Assembly (NCBI GenBank): GCA_004963905.1
Contig: SUGL01000020.1
Location: forward strand, 62,001-126,000
DNA length: 64,000 nt
Direction: 5' to 3'
Source of the DNA: Mesorhizobium sp.
GTDB lineage: Bacteria > Pseudomonadota > Alphaproteobacteria > Rhizobiales > Rhizobiaceae
The translations under genes and the position numbers were made by a program. The notes below the pieces were generated by a model. The model saw only the letters and a list, made by a program, of their open reading frames with translations, was not told the DNA's origin and did no database searches. This document shows, piece by piece, positions 43,389 through 53,181 of this stretch (its first letter is position 1; every line of letters begins with the position of its first letter).

Positions 43389-44105
43389 TCAGCTCTTGTA
43401 GGCGGAACAGAAGGCCGGCGGATTGTCGTTGCCGATCATGGCGCAGCCCCGCTTGATCTCGTCGATCATCATGCTGCACGCGTTCTGCCCGTTGCAGGGC
43501 GGGTGTGTCGACGGCGACACCTGAACGCATTGCGAGACATATTGGTCCGATTTCGCCTTGCCGGCGGATTGCACGCACGGCCTCGTGTCGTTCTGGCTTG
43601 CCTGGGCGGCGCCAGCCTTCGCAGGCGCGGCGCCAGCCGTCGCAGGCGCGGCGCCAGCCGTCGCAGGCGCGGCGCTCGGGGCGGCGGTCGCGGGCTTGGC
43701 GCCGGCGGTTTGCGGCACGCAGGAAAGGTCGCCTTCCGGGCATTGCAACTGGTGCTGCAACTGCGTCAGCCGCGCCTTCGTCAATTCCGCCTTGCAGGTT
43801 TCGACCAGGCTCGAATACACCGAGCCGTCGGCATAGGGTTGGGTGCGGAAGGCGCATTCCTTGTCGCGGAACGGGATCCAGGCGCGTTGCGCGTCGCGAA
43901 GGCGCTCAAGGTCGGCGGGAGAGAGGCGTCCCGCCAGCGCCTTGTAAACCGCGTTGAGCGCGACGTCGGACGAGGCCGCATCCTTGGTTGTGCAGGTGGC
44001 GAGGTCGGCCTGCGTCTTCGCCGCCGCGCAGTCCGTGGCCGCCGAATGGGCCGCGGGCGTGGCGAAAAGCAGGGCGAGGCCGGCGGCGTGGAGCAATCGC
44101 TTCAT
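43389..44105 (-). CDS. LprI/DUF1311-domain protein with Ala/Pro tandem repeat
   Basis: A 238-residue secreted protein. After the signal peptide comes a LprI-type domain (TDCAAAKTQADLATC, AQRAWIPFRDKECAF) related to lysozyme inhibitors and to DUF1311, then an Ala/Pro-rich linker containing three 21-bp DNA repeats (AAPATAG units near 43609-43676), then a second Cys-rich region (PPCNGQNACS). Cysteines are numerous, suggesting disulfide bonds. ATG at 44105 has GAGGTG upstream. Possibly protects against host or environmental lysozyme; not proven. Confidence 0.8.
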   Translation of the reverse strand: MKRLLHAAGLALLFATPAAHSAATDCAAAKTQADLATCTTKDAASSDVALNAVYKALAGRLSPADLERLRDAQRAWIPFRDKECAFRTQPYADGSVYSSLVETCKAELTKARLTQLQHQLQCPEGDLSCVPQTAGAKPATAAPSAAPATAGAAPATAGAAPAKAGAAQASQNDTRPCVQSAGKAKSDQYVSQCVQVSPSTHPPCNGQNACSMMIDEIKRGCAMIGNDNPPAFCSAYKS

Positions 44106-44226
44106 AGGGGCACCTCGTGCTGAGAGTTCTACAAAGCCCGCCGCTGGGACCAGCATAGGTTGAGAACATAGCAGCGATCAATGTGAAACCGATGACGTGG
44201 TGGCCGAAGTGTGACTGTGAGTAATT

Positions 44227-44318
44227 GGCGAAAGCGGCGGAGCTGCCGATCTCCCCCCTTGAGGGTCCCTCGTGGGGGAGATGCCCGGCAGGGCAGAGGG
44301 GGGCGCTGTCCCGCCGGC
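44227..44318. repeat. repeat A copy
   Basis: Contains CCCCCCTTGAGGGTCCCTCG and GGGGGAGATGCCCGGCAGGG with the usual GGCGCTGTCCCGCC end. Lies between the LprI-like gene and the small membrane protein gene. Confidence 0.8.
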
Positions 44319-44359
44319 CTCTCTGCCAATCATAGGCGACGCCCAGGCGACGCCCGAGG

Positions 44360-44581
44360 CTATTTTCCGCTATTGATTTGGATCAGCAGGTGTTCCGTCG
44401 CGCGCCCCTCAGGTCTGCCGACCATCTCCCCCACAACGGAGGAGATTGGCGCCCCGCTCACGGGTTCGACGGGAGCGAGCACTGCAGCCGTCTCGTCCTC
44501 AAACAGCACCACCTGCGTCGCCAGCGCGGCCGTCGTGGCGACCTGGAAGAAGATGAAGGCGAGGGCGAAATAGCGGATCAC
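44360..44581 (-). CDS. small membrane protein with repeat-derived C-terminus
   Basis: A 73-residue product starting with GTG at 44581 (GGAGG upstream). It has one hydrophobic N-terminal segment (FALAFIFFQVATTAALAT). From about residue 43 the frame passes into a divergent repeat A at 44398-44453, giving APISSVVGEMVGRPEG, which is what translated repeat A looks like elsewhere. The original stop was probably lost or the C-terminus was overwritten by the repeat. Function unknown. Confidence 0.5.
   Translation of the reverse strand: MIRYFALAFIFFQVATTAALATQVVLFEDETAAVLAPVEPVSGAPISSVVGEMVGRPEGRATEHLLIQINSGK
44398..44453. repeat. divergent repeat A copy in the small membrane gene
   Basis: CGCCCCTCAGGTCTGCCGACC-ATCTCCCCCACAAC-GGAGGAGATTGGC form, with several substitutions from other copies. 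Overlaps the 3' half of the gene at 44360-44581. Confidence 0.7.
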
Positions 44582-44718
44582 GGGCCTCCAAACGCTTGGG
44601 CCGGCAACTGGTTCCGTCCGTCAGGCTTTTTGTTGAACGGTCCGCAGTCGCACGCGGCAAGTCTCATCCAGGGCCTGGCTCTTGCGAAGCGCCGACGTCC
44701 CGTGCAAAAGCGCGGCCC

Positions 44719-46596
44719 ATGCTTATCATCAACGACCTCTCGCTGCGCATGGCGGGGCGCCTGCTTCTCGACCATGCCTCCCTGACCCTGCCGGCCGGCA
44801 CCAAGGCCGGTCTCGTCGGCCGCAACGGCACCGGCAAGACGACGCTGTTCAAGGCGATCACCGGCGATTTCCCCTCCGAGACCGGCTCGATCAGCCTGCC
44901 CAAGAACACCCGCATCGGCCAGGTGGCGCAGGAAGCGCCCGGCACCGAGGAGCCGCTGATCGAGATCGTGCTCAAGGCCGATGTCGAGCGTGCGGCGCTG
45001 CTGGGGGAGGAAAAGACCGCCACCGATCCGCACCGCATCGCCGAGATCCACACGCGGCTTGCCGATATCGACGCCCATTCGGCCGAGTCCCGCGCCGCCA
45101 CTATCCTGGCCGGTCTCGGCTTCGACGACGCTGCGCAGAAGCGGCCCGCTTCGTCCTTCTCGGGCGGCTGGCGCATGCGCGTGGCGCTGGCCGCGGTGCT
45201 CTTCTCCGAACCCGACCTTCTGCTCCTCGACGAGCCGACCAACTATCTCGACCTCGAAGGTACGCTGTGGCTGGAGAACTACGTCTCCAAATATCCGCAC
45301 ACCGTGCTTTTGATTTCGCACGACCGCGACCTGCTCAACCGCGCCGTCAATTCCATCGTCCATCTCGACCAGAAGAAGCTCACCTTCTGGCGCGGCGGCT
45401 ACGACCAGTTCGAACGCCAGCTTACCGAGCAGCGTGAGCTGCAGGAAAAGAGCCGCGCCAAGCAGGAAGCGCAGCGCAAGCATATGGAGTCCTTCGTCGA
45501 GCGTTTTCGCGCCAAGGCCTCCAAGGCCAGGCAGGCGCAGTCGCGGCTGAAGGCGCTGGAGAAGATGAAGCCGATCGCCGCGGTGGTGAACGACACGGTG
45601 CGGCCATTCTCCTTCCCCGAGCCGGTGAAGACGGTCGCCTCGCCGATCGTGGCGCTCAACGGCGTCAATGTCGGCTATACCGAGAACAATCCGGTGCTGA
45701 AGAAGATGACGCTGCGCATCGATGCCGACGACCGCATCGCGCTGCTCGGCGCCAACGGCAACGGCAAGTCGACCTTCGCCAAGCTGCTCGCCGGCCGGCT
45801 CAGGGCCGAGACCGGCACGATGACGGTCGCGCCGGGCCTGAAGGTGGCGATTTTCGCCCAGCACCAGCTTGATGACCTGCGCCCCGAGGAAAGCGCCTAC
45901 GAGCATGTGCGCCGGCTGATGCCGGATGCGCCGGAAGCCAAGGTGCGCGCCCGCGTCGCGCAGTTCGGCCTGTCGACCGAAAAGATGAACACCGCCGCCA
46001 AGGACCTTTCCGGCGGCGAGAAGGCGCGCCTTCTGATGGGGCTGTCGGCCTTCGAGGGCCCGAACCTCTTCATCCTCGACGAGCCGACCAACCACCTCGA
46101 CATCGACAGCCGCGAATCGCTGATCCATGCGCTGAACGATTTTCCGGGCGCCGTGATCCTGATCTCGCACGACCGGCATCTGCTCGAAGAGACGGCCGAT
46201 CGGCTGTGGCTGGTCAAGGACGGCGCGGTCAATCCCTACGACGGCGACCTGGAGGATTACAAAACGCTGGTCACCGGCGTCTCGTCCAACCGCCGCGAAC
46301 AGAAGGAGGCGGACAAGGCCTCCAAGGCCGACCGCCGCCGCGAAGCGGCCGCCCGGCGCTCGGCGCTCGAGCCTTTAGCCAAGGAGATCCGCGCCACCGA
46401 GGCGTTGATGGACCGCATCCGCAAGCGCATCGACCTGATCGAGGACGAACTCGCCAATCCTGCGATCTACGAGAAGGATCCCTCGACCGCGACACGGTTG
46501 GCCAAGGAGCGCTCACAGCTGGCGCACACACTTGCCGTGAACGAGGACAAGTGGCTGACCATGTCGGCGGAGTATGAGGAGGGGATTGCGGAGTGA
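44719..46596 (+). CDS. ABC-F family ATPase (Uup/YheS-like)
   Basis: A 625-residue soluble protein with two ATP-binding cassettes and no membrane domain, as in ABC-F translation factors. First cassette: GRNGTGKTTLFKA, SGGWRMRVALA, LLLLDEPTN. Second: GANGNGKSTFAKL, SGGEKARLLM, LFILDEPTNHLD. A basic inter-domain linker lies between (about residues 230-300) and a C-terminal coiled-coil tail like Uup. It may act on the ribosome or in transposition precision. The start at 44719 places the first strand at residue 2. Confidence 0.92.
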   Translation: MLIINDLSLRMAGRLLLDHASLTLPAGTKAGLVGRNGTGKTTLFKAITGDFPSETGSISLPKNTRIGQVAQEAPGTEEPLIEIVLKADVERAALLGEEKTATDPHRIAEIHTRLADIDAHSAESRAATILAGLGFDDAAQKRPASSFSGGWRMRVALAAVLFSEPDLLLLDEPTNYLDLEGTLWLENYVSKYPHTVLLISHDRDLLNRAVNSIVHLDQKKLTFWRGGYDQFERQLTEQRELQEKSRAKQEAQRKHMESFVERFRAKASKARQAQSRLKALEKMKPIAAVVNDTVRPFSFPEPVKTVASPIVALNGVNVGYTENNPVLKKMTLRIDADDRIALLGANGNGKSTFAKLLAGRLRAETGTMTVAPGLKVAIFAQHQLDDLRPEESAYEHVRRLMPDAPEAKVRARVAQFGLSTEKMNTAAKDLSGGEKARLLMGLSAFEGPNLFILDEPTNHLDIDSRESLIHALNDFPGAVILISHDRHLLEETADRLWLVKDGAVNPYDGDLEDYKTLVTGVSSNRREQKEADKASKADRRREAAARRSALEPLAKEIRATEALMDRIRKRIDLIEDELANPAIYEKDPSTATRLAKERSQLAHTLAVNEDKWLTMSAEYEEGIAE

Positions 46597-46599
46597 TTA

Positions 46600-46663
46600 G
46601 CCAATCTCCCCCCTTGTGGGGGAGATGCCCGGCAGGGCAGAGGGGGGCGCTGTCCCGCCAGCC
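46600..46663. repeat. repeat A copy after ABC-F
   Basis: CCAATCTCCCCCCTTGTGG and GGGAGATGCCCGGCAGGG immediately after the ABC-F stop. Together with the reversed copy at 46735-46785 it forms an inverted pair. Confidence 0.85.
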
Positions 46664-46734
46664 TGTCAGTCAGTTAAGCTACCGCCGCTTTTTTCTGATC
46701 AGAGCAGAACAATCCCCAAAGCTGGCGTTCCTTC

Positions 46735-46785
46735 GCGCCCCCCTCTGTCCTGCCGGACATCTCCCCACTAGGGGGAGATTGGCTA
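46735..46785. repeat. repeat A copy, inverted
   Basis: CGCGCCCCCCTCTGTCCTGC followed by CGGACATCTCCCC and GGGGGAGATTGGCT. This copy gives the uninterrupted form of the site that carries a nested insert at 23765 and 60672. Confidence 0.85.
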
Positions 46786-46835
46786 GTTGTCTCTGGCCCT
46801 ACACCTCTCACCTAAAACCCGCTACACACGCCCGC

Positions 46836-48941
46836 ATGAACCAGCACGCCAAGCTCAGGATCGGTCATTCGGCCTGTCCTCACGATTGCCCCTCCACCTG
46901 CGCGCTCGAAGTCGAGCTGCTCGACAACAACCGCATCGGCCGCGTCTATGGCGCCAGGGCGAACAGTTACACCGCCGGCGTCGTCTGCGCCAAGGTTGCC
47001 CGCTATGCCGATCGCGTCCATCATCCCGACCGGCTCTTGAAGCCGCTGGTGCGCGCGGGCGCCAAGGGCGAGGGCGCCTGGAAGGAAGCGAGCTGGGAAG
47101 CCGCGCTCGATCTCGTGGCGGAAAAATTCATCGCGGCCGAGGAGAAATTCGGCTCCGAGACCGTCTGGCCCTATTACTATGCCGGCACCATGGGGCTGGT
47201 GCAGCGCGACGGCATCGAGCGGCTGCGGCATGCGAAGAAATATTCGGGCTTCTTCAGCTCGATCTGCACCAATCTCGCCTGGACGGGCTGGATGATGGGT
47301 GCGGGCGCCTTGCGCGGCCCCGATCCGCGCGAGATGGCGAAGTCCGACTGCGTGGTGATCTGGGGCACCAATGCCGTGGTCACCCAGGTCAATGTCATGA
47401 CCCACGCGACCAGGGCGCGCAAGGAACGCGGCGCCAAGATCGTCGTCATCGACATCTACGACAACGCCACCATGAAGCAGGCCGATCTCGGCCTGGTGCT
47501 CAAGCCCGGCACCGACGGCGCGCTCGCCTGCGCGGTCATGCATGTGCTGTTCCGCGATGGGCTTGCCGACCGTGCCTATCTCGAAAAATACACCGACGAT
47601 CCGCGCGGGCTGGAAGAGCATCTGAGGTCGCGCACGCCGGAGTGGGCGGCTGCCATCACCGGGCTCGCCGTCGCCGAGATCGAAGCCTTCGCACATCTGG
47701 TCGGCACGACGAAGAAGACCTACTTCCGCCTCGGCTACGGTTTTGCCCGCCAGCGCAACGGCTCGGTCAACATGCACGCCGCTGCTTGCATCGCCGCCGT
47801 CACCGGCGCCTGGCAGCATGAGGGCGGCGGCGCCTTCCATTCCAATTCCGGCATCTTCAAGCTGAACCAGGACGTGCTGGAAGGCACCGCGATGCGCGAC
47901 CCCAACATCCGCTATCTCGACCATTCGCGCATCGGCCCGGTGCTGACCGGAGCCGAGGACGCGCTTTACGGCGGCCCGCCGGTGACGGCGATGCTGATCC
48001 AGAACACCAACCCCGCCAACGTCGCGCCGGAGCAGCGGCTGGTGAAGCAGGGTTTTATGCGCGAGGACCTGTTCACCTGCGTGCACGAGCAGTTCATGAC
48101 CGATACGGCCAAGCTCGCCGACGTCGTGCTGCCCGCGACGATGTTTCTGGAGCACGACGACATCTACAAGGGCGGCGGCAACCAGCACATCACGCTCGGC
48201 CCCAAGCTGATCGAGCCGCCGGAAGGGCCGCGCACCAACCACTATGTCAATGAGGAGCTCGGCAAGCGCCTCGGCGTCGGCGACCGGCCGGGCTTCGGCC
48301 TGACCGAGCGGGAGCATATCGACATCATCCTCGGCAAGCGCGGGCTGGGCAGTTTCGACAGCCTTGCGCAACAGAAATGGGTCGACCTGCAGCCCGATTT
48401 CGACGACGCGCATTTCATCAGCGGCTTCGGCCATGCCGACAAGAAATTCCACTTCCGGGCCAACTGGACCGGGCAGTCGGCGCCGGGCAGGCCGCCGAAG
48501 AGCATGGGCCTGTTCGGCCCGGTCGAACGGCTGCCGGAATTTCCCGACCATGTTGATCTGATCGAGGTGGCGGATGAGAAGCATCCGTTCCGGCTGACGA
48601 CCTCGCCGGCGCGCAATTTCCTCAACTCGACCTTTGCCGAGACGCCGGTGTCGAAGGCCAAGGAAGGTCGGCCGGAACTGCTGCTCCACCCCGACGACGC
48701 TGCGGCGCTCGGCATCGAGGATGGCGGCCGCGTCGAGGTCGGCAACCGGCGCGGCGACCTCGTGCTGCATGCAAAACTCTTCGACGGCGTGAAGCGCGGC
48801 GTGGTGGTGGCCGAAGGCATCTGGCCGAACAGCGCGCACGAGCGCGGCGAAGGCATCAACGTGCTCACCGGCGCCGACGCGCCGGCGCCCTATGGCGGCG
48901 CCGCCTTCCACGACAACAAGGTCTGGCTGCGGGCGCTTTGA
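46836..48941 (+). CDS. molybdopterin oxidoreductase (bis-MGD type)
   Basis: A 701-residue enzyme of the DMSO-reductase superfamily. Near the N-terminus C14, C18, C22 and C51 form a CxxxC-x3-C-x28-C [4Fe-4S] site (CPHDCPSTC then GVVCAK). Central parts have motifs for MGD binding (CTNLAWTGWMMG, WGTNAVVTQ, LPATMFLEHDD) and the C-terminal cap. No membrane or signal sequence is seen, so it is likely cytosolic. Substrate is unknown. It should need moaDE-derived cofactor (22174-22912). Confidence 0.92.
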   Translation: MNQHAKLRIGHSACPHDCPSTCALEVELLDNNRIGRVYGARANSYTAGVVCAKVARYADRVHHPDRLLKPLVRAGAKGEGAWKEASWEAALDLVAEKFIAAEEKFGSETVWPYYYAGTMGLVQRDGIERLRHAKKYSGFFSSICTNLAWTGWMMGAGALRGPDPREMAKSDCVVIWGTNAVVTQVNVMTHATRARKERGAKIVVIDIYDNATMKQADLGLVLKPGTDGALACAVMHVLFRDGLADRAYLEKYTDDPRGLEEHLRSRTPEWAAAITGLAVAEIEAFAHLVGTTKKTYFRLGYGFARQRNGSVNMHAAACIAAVTGAWQHEGGGAFHSNSGIFKLNQDVLEGTAMRDPNIRYLDHSRIGPVLTGAEDALYGGPPVTAMLIQNTNPANVAPEQRLVKQGFMREDLFTCVHEQFMTDTAKLADVVLPATMFLEHDDIYKGGGNQHITLGPKLIEPPEGPRTNHYVNEELGKRLGVGDRPGFGLTEREHIDIILGKRGLGSFDSLAQQKWVDLQPDFDDAHFISGFGHADKKFHFRANWTGQSAPGRPPKSMGLFGPVERLPEFPDHVDLIEVADEKHPFRLTTSPARNFLNSTFAETPVSKAKEGRPELLLHPDDAAALGIEDGGRVEVGNRRGDLVLHAKLFDGVKRGVVVAEGIWPNSAHERGEGINVLTGADAPAPYGGAAFHDNKVWLRAL

Positions 48942-48975
48942 CTACCCGAAATGGACGAATTGGCTTGTGGCGATT

Positions 48976-49314
48976 TCACCGATGCCGCGAGAATAGCTCG
49001 CTCTGGGCTTGGTTGAGCGCCCCACAATCATCCCAATCGACCTCACGCTTTGATTTCGGGATGCGTCGACCTTCATTGTTGTAAAATAGCGTCCCGTGGA
49101 TTCCAAGCGCATCGCGCTTCAGCACGGGACGAGTCCAAAGCGGAATCAGGACGCGGTTAGCCTCTTCATCGCCGAGTCGCTCAAAGAGGTCTTCGGCCAA
49201 CTCCATGTCTTGATCGCCAGGGAAGATGACGGCGAACTCTTCGTCTTTTGCCTGGAACACGCTGAAGGTGGCGTTCAAAGCACCATCGATGATTTGGATG
49301 TTTTTCATCGGCAT
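48976..49314 (-). CDS. hypothetical protein
   Basis: A 112-residue protein with MKNIQIIDGALNATFSVFQA, EEFAVIFPGDQDMELAEDLF and IHGTLFYNNEGRRIP, a compact alpha/beta look. Starts at ATG 49314 or 49308. No family recognised. It is convergent with the molybdopterin oxidoreductase gene and lies 27 bp downstream of the stop of the Sel1 gene start region. Confidence 0.7.
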   Translation of the reverse strand: MPMKNIQIIDGALNATFSVFQAKDEEFAVIFPGDQDMELAEDLFERLGDEEANRVLIPLWTRPVLKRDALGIHGTLFYNNEGRRIPKSKREVDWDDCGALNQAQSELFSRHR

Positions 49315-49341
49315 TCGACTACGGCTACAACTCGCTGACTA

Positions 49342-52101
49342 CTACTTCGCAGCCTGCGCATCCAGCGTCTTGATCTTTTCCGCGGCCGCCTTGCGGACCG
49401 CGGCATCGACATCGGATGCGCCCTTGTCCTTGGCGAAGGCGATGAGGGCGGCGCGTGTTTCCTCGTCGCACCCATCGGCGCCTACGCCGTTGATGCCGGC
49501 TTTGCGCGCCGCGGCAAGCACGGAGTCGCAGGCGTCGGGCGCGAAGGCGAACTGGCCCATGATGGCGCCGAGCGTCAGCGGGTCCTGCAGGCGCGGATCG
49601 TCCCGGATCGCCTGGATCGTGGCGCTGCCCACCACCTTGGATTTGCGATCCTGCGCGATCTGCGTCAGGTCGAAGATGAACTCGAATTCCGGCTTGTCGA
49701 CGCCGTCGGGTTTCGAAACCAGGATATCCAGCGCATAGCGGGTCACTTCGTCGGGCGTGACGACCGCGCGCACGACCCTTGCCTGGTGATAGTTGCGCAC
49801 CAGCGCCCAGCGCGAGGGGAGGTCGCCATAGCGGGCGAGCATGTCGAGCTGCTTGATGGCGGCAAGCTTCTGCTTGTCGGTCTTGGCGGCCTGCGCCCGG
49901 GTGAGGACCTTGTCGCGGACGCGGTCGAGGATTTCGCCCGCGAGCAGGGCCGAAGCCGGTGCGGCCTGGCCTGTCGCGGATGCCGTCTGCGGCGGGTTCG
50001 GAGCATCGGCAAGCGGGCCCTTCGCATCGACCCAGGCGGCCAGCGCCTTGCGCGCGTCCGGGCCGAAATAGCCCTTCGGCTCGCCGGCGTAGAAGCCCTC
50101 GCTTTTCAGCGTCGTCTCGATCGCGACGCGGATTTCGTCGGGCAGGGCCTTGCCGACGCTGACCAGGTTTTCCTCGTCGAGGCCGGCCGGCGCTTCCCGG
50201 AACGCGTCCATCACCGCGGCGGCGATCGCGGCCGTTCCGGCGCTGGAGGCCGGCCCGGAAAAGAGGCCGCTGAGTTCGATACCGGCATCGCCGCCGAACA
50301 CCCCGGCGCCCATCCTGCCGATGCCGTCATTGTAGAGGGCGATGCGGTTGGTGATGCCTTCGCGCAGCGTCATCAGCCGGTCGAAACTGTCGAAGGTAAA
50401 GGCATCGGCAAGCTTGCCCCTTGCCTTGAGCGAACCGAGCCGTGCCGCCTCGCGCCACGCGTGCAGCCGCTCGCGCGGGTTCTTGTCGATGCCGAGACCG
50501 TTGTCATAGGCGTCGCCGAGCAGCACCATGGCTTCGACGCTGCCGAGATTGGCGGCGTTGATCAGCATCGCGGTCGCCCTGACGTCGTCCTGTGGGTAGA
50601 CCAGGCCCCGCCGCAGCAGCTTGGCATGAAGCAGATAGGCCTGCGGTTCCTTCTTGCCTTCGCCCTCGCCGATCAGCGCTTTCAGATCATCGTCGCTCAG
50701 GCCGTCTTCGCGGAGCGACGGCCGATAGCTGGTCGAATCGAGATTGGCGTATTGCGTCGAGGCGTAGAGCCAGAGCGCGTCGCGGTCGCCCCCATCCGCC
50801 AGTGGCTTCAGCATGGCGCGCGCCTGGTCCTCGCTCTTGAACTGCTGATTGTCCGAAAGCTCGAGCCGCGCCAGCGCCAGCGCCGCGCCGGGCTCGCCGG
50901 CATCGGCGCCGTCGCTCAGGCGTTCGACCAGCAGATCGGGATAGTCGACCCGCACGCCGTCATAGTCGAGAAGCCAGCCCGCAAGCCTGATGCAGGCATC
51001 GAGGTCCCATGAGCCGTTGAACAGTTTGACCGCCGCGCGCGGCTGGCGGCCGACGAACTTGCCGTCCAGCAGCATGCCGGCGAGCATCGGCCCGGCCTCG
51101 GCAACATTCTTGGCGGCGCCGCGCAGCATGGCGATGGCGCGCTTGCCGTCCGCCGGGCCGCCTTCCCCCTTGGCCAGCATGTCGGCCAGCATCGGGATGG
51201 CGTAATCGTCGTGACCGGCGCGCGCCTCCAGCAACTGCCTGGCCTTTGCTGCATCCTGCGGCGTCCCCCGGCCCAGCCGCAGCGCCGTGATGTAGGCGAG
51301 CGCGGATCGTCCGGAGTCATTGGTCCCGGCCTGGGAATCGGCCTCGACAGCATGAAAGGCTTTTTGCTGCTCGTCACTGGTGAAGCCGTCCGCCGTCAGT
51401 GTCTTGCGCGCAATCGAAAGCGGCATGGCGGCGCGGAGCTGGCGGTCCCATTCGCCGGGCGACTGGCCCTGGGCCGGCGCGTCGATGACGCGCTGCGCGG
51501 TCTCGACCACCTTGTGCGCGTCGCGGCGCAGCAGCGGTCCATCGTTGTATTGCTGGAGCAGCGTCAAAAGAGCCGTGAGATGACCGGCGGTGCCGGCTTT
51601 CTGCAAGGCGTCGAGCGCCATTGCCCGCGTGACCGGCGGCGCACCGGCATCCGCGCTGTCGCGCCGATGCACCGAGTAGAACTCGTAAAGGAGGAAATTC
51701 GCTTCGGGGCTGCCGCCATCGGCCAGCAGCTTGACCTGTGGCAGGAGCAAGGTCAGCCCTGGCTGGTCGAGTGCCACTTCGACCCTCAGCCATTGCAGCG
51801 TCAGCCGCTTTTCCTGTGGCGCGCCGAGCATCGCCGCCTGGCATTTGTCGGCCAGGTCTTTGAGTTTGCTGAGGTTCATATCGAACGGGAAAAGCGCGCC
51901 ATACTGCACCGGCGGCGCCTTGGCCTCAGGGTCGAGCGGCACGGAGGCGCCCCGGTCGCAGGTGTTGATCGCCTCGGCGAGCGCGGCCTTCTTCGCCGCA
52001 TCGTCGGATTTGTCGGAAGATGCCTGGGCGGCGAGTGCCCCGCCGGTGAGTGGTGCGAGCGCGAGGCAGGAAAGAACCAGGACATGCACTGGCCGTAACA
52101 T
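49342..52101 (-). CDS. large secreted Sel1-repeat protein
   Basis: A 919-residue protein with a signal peptide (ALAPLTGGALAAQA) and many helical pairs of Sel1/TPR type, for example LAYITALRLGRGTPQDAAK, ALMLAKGEGGPADGKRAI-like and MVLLGDAYDNGLGID. A peptidoglycan-binding-like stretch (FYAGEPKGYFGPDARKAL) occurs about residue 700. Likely a periplasmic or envelope scaffold. It lies between the hypothetical protein and the ureohydrolase gene. The start has a ribosome site GGGGGGAC. Confidence 0.82.
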   Translation of the reverse strand: MLRPVHVLVLSCLALAPLTGGALAAQASSDKSDDAAKKAALAEAINTCDRGASVPLDPEAKAPPVQYGALFPFDMNLSKLKDLADKCQAAMLGAPQEKRLTLQWLRVEVALDQPGLTLLLPQVKLLADGGSPEANFLLYEFYSVHRRDSADAGAPPVTRAMALDALQKAGTAGHLTALLTLLQQYNDGPLLRRDAHKVVETAQRVIDAPAQGQSPGEWDRQLRAAMPLSIARKTLTADGFTSDEQQKAFHAVEADSQAGTNDSGRSALAYITALRLGRGTPQDAAKARQLLEARAGHDDYAIPMLADMLAKGEGGPADGKRAIAMLRGAAKNVAEAGPMLAGMLLDGKFVGRQPRAAVKLFNGSWDLDACIRLAGWLLDYDGVRVDYPDLLVERLSDGADAGEPGAALALARLELSDNQQFKSEDQARAMLKPLADGGDRDALWLYASTQYANLDSTSYRPSLREDGLSDDDLKALIGEGEGKKEPQAYLLHAKLLRRGLVYPQDDVRATAMLINAANLGSVEAMVLLGDAYDNGLGIDKNPRERLHAWREAARLGSLKARGKLADAFTFDSFDRLMTLREGITNRIALYNDGIGRMGAGVFGGDAGIELSGLFSGPASSAGTAAIAAAVMDAFREAPAGLDEENLVSVGKALPDEIRVAIETTLKSEGFYAGEPKGYFGPDARKALAAWVDAKGPLADAPNPPQTASATGQAAPASALLAGEILDRVRDKVLTRAQAAKTDKQKLAAIKQLDMLARYGDLPSRWALVRNYHQARVVRAVVTPDEVTRYALDILVSKPDGVDKPEFEFIFDLTQIAQDRKSKVVGSATIQAIRDDPRLQDPLTLGAIMGQFAFAPDACDSVLAAARKAGINGVGADGCDEETRAALIAFAKDKGASDVDAAVRKAAAEKIKTLDAQAAK

Positions 52102-52315
52102 GGGCGTCCCCCCTCGGACCCAGTCCGGACGGCGCGTCGCGGCCGGACAGCGGAGCTAAATTAGCATATCGCGCGAGCCATGATGAGTGTGGCGCTTCAC
52201 ATTCGCGCGCGGCTCGCAACGGCGTGTTTTGCAATCTGGCCCAAGCGGCTCCGGTCGCACCCGCCAGCTCCGGCGCCTATAGAGGCACCCTGTCTCCGTA
52301 ACGAAGGAGGAAGTC

Positions 52316-53119
52316 ATGGCCAAGGTGTCGCTTCTGGGCATTCCGCATGACGAGAATTCGTCCTACCTGCGCGGACCCGCCGAGGCGCCGCCGCTCATCC
52401 GGCGCGAGCTCGCCAGCGACGCCTACACCTCATGGTCGGAAACAGGCTTCGACTTGACCGACCGCTTCGTCGATCACGGCGATATCGATTTCATACAACC
52501 GGGCGATCCGTGGGATCGTATCGAGAATGAGGTCGGCCACGCGCTGGATGCTGGCCATCCGCTGATCTTGCTCGGCGGCGACCATGCCATTTCCTGGCCG
52601 GTGCTGCGCGCCGTGCGCCGACGCCATCCCAGCCTGACGATCGTCCATATCGACGCGCATCCGGACATCTATCATTCCTATGACGACAATCCGCGCTCGC
52701 ACACGTCGCCCTTCGCCCGCATCATGGAGGAGGGGCTGGCCGACCGCCTGATCCAGATCGGCTTGCGCACCGTCAACGACCATCACCGCGAGCAGTTCAG
52801 GCGCTTCGGCGTGGAGGTGGTGGAGATGCGGCACTTCAAGGAAGGGATGCGGCTCGACCTCAAGACACCAGTTTATATCTCGATGGACATCGACGCGCTC
52901 GATCCGGCCTTCGCGCCCGGCATTTCCCACCGTGAGCCGGGCGGCTTCACCACCCGCCAGGTAATCGGCCTGATCCAGTCGATCGATCAACCAATCGTCG
53001 CCGCCGACGTCGTCGAATACAATCCGCGCCAGGACCTCTCCAACATGACCGCGCAGGTCGCCGCCAAGCTGGTCAAGGAGATCGCCGGCATGATGCTGAA
53101 GACGAACGGCGCCAGCTGA
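52316..53119 (+). CDS. agmatinase/arginase-family ureohydrolase
   Basis: A 267-residue ureohydrolase with the binuclear Mn site: GGDHAIS, DAHPDIYHSYDD and SMDIDALDPAFAPG. These enzymes hydrolyse guanidino compounds such as arginine, agmatine, or formiminoglutamate, releasing urea or formamide. The exact substrate cannot be set from sequence. GAAGGAGG precedes the ATG at 52316. It is followed 62 bp later by dapB. Confidence 0.93.
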   Translation: MAKVSLLGIPHDENSSYLRGPAEAPPLIRRELASDAYTSWSETGFDLTDRFVDHGDIDFIQPGDPWDRIENEVGHALDAGHPLILLGGDHAISWPVLRAVRRRHPSLTIVHIDAHPDIYHSYDDNPRSHTSPFARIMEEGLADRLIQIGLRTVNDHHREQFRRFGVEVVEMRHFKEGMRLDLKTPVYISMDIDALDPAFAPGISHREPGGFTTRQVIGLIQSIDQPIVAADVVEYNPRQDLSNMTAQVAAKLVKEIAGMMLKTNGAS

Positions 53120-53181
53120 ATCAATTTGGCAAGGCGGCGTGCTAGACGCTTATTCTGATTCGCCTTTCAACGGGGATAGCC

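Noticed and set aside
46812..48911. Minus-strand open frame of about 700 residues opposite the molybdopterin oxidoreductase gene
   Set aside because: It mirrors the plus-strand gene, which has an intact Fe-S and cofactor motif set. No motif in the antisense product.
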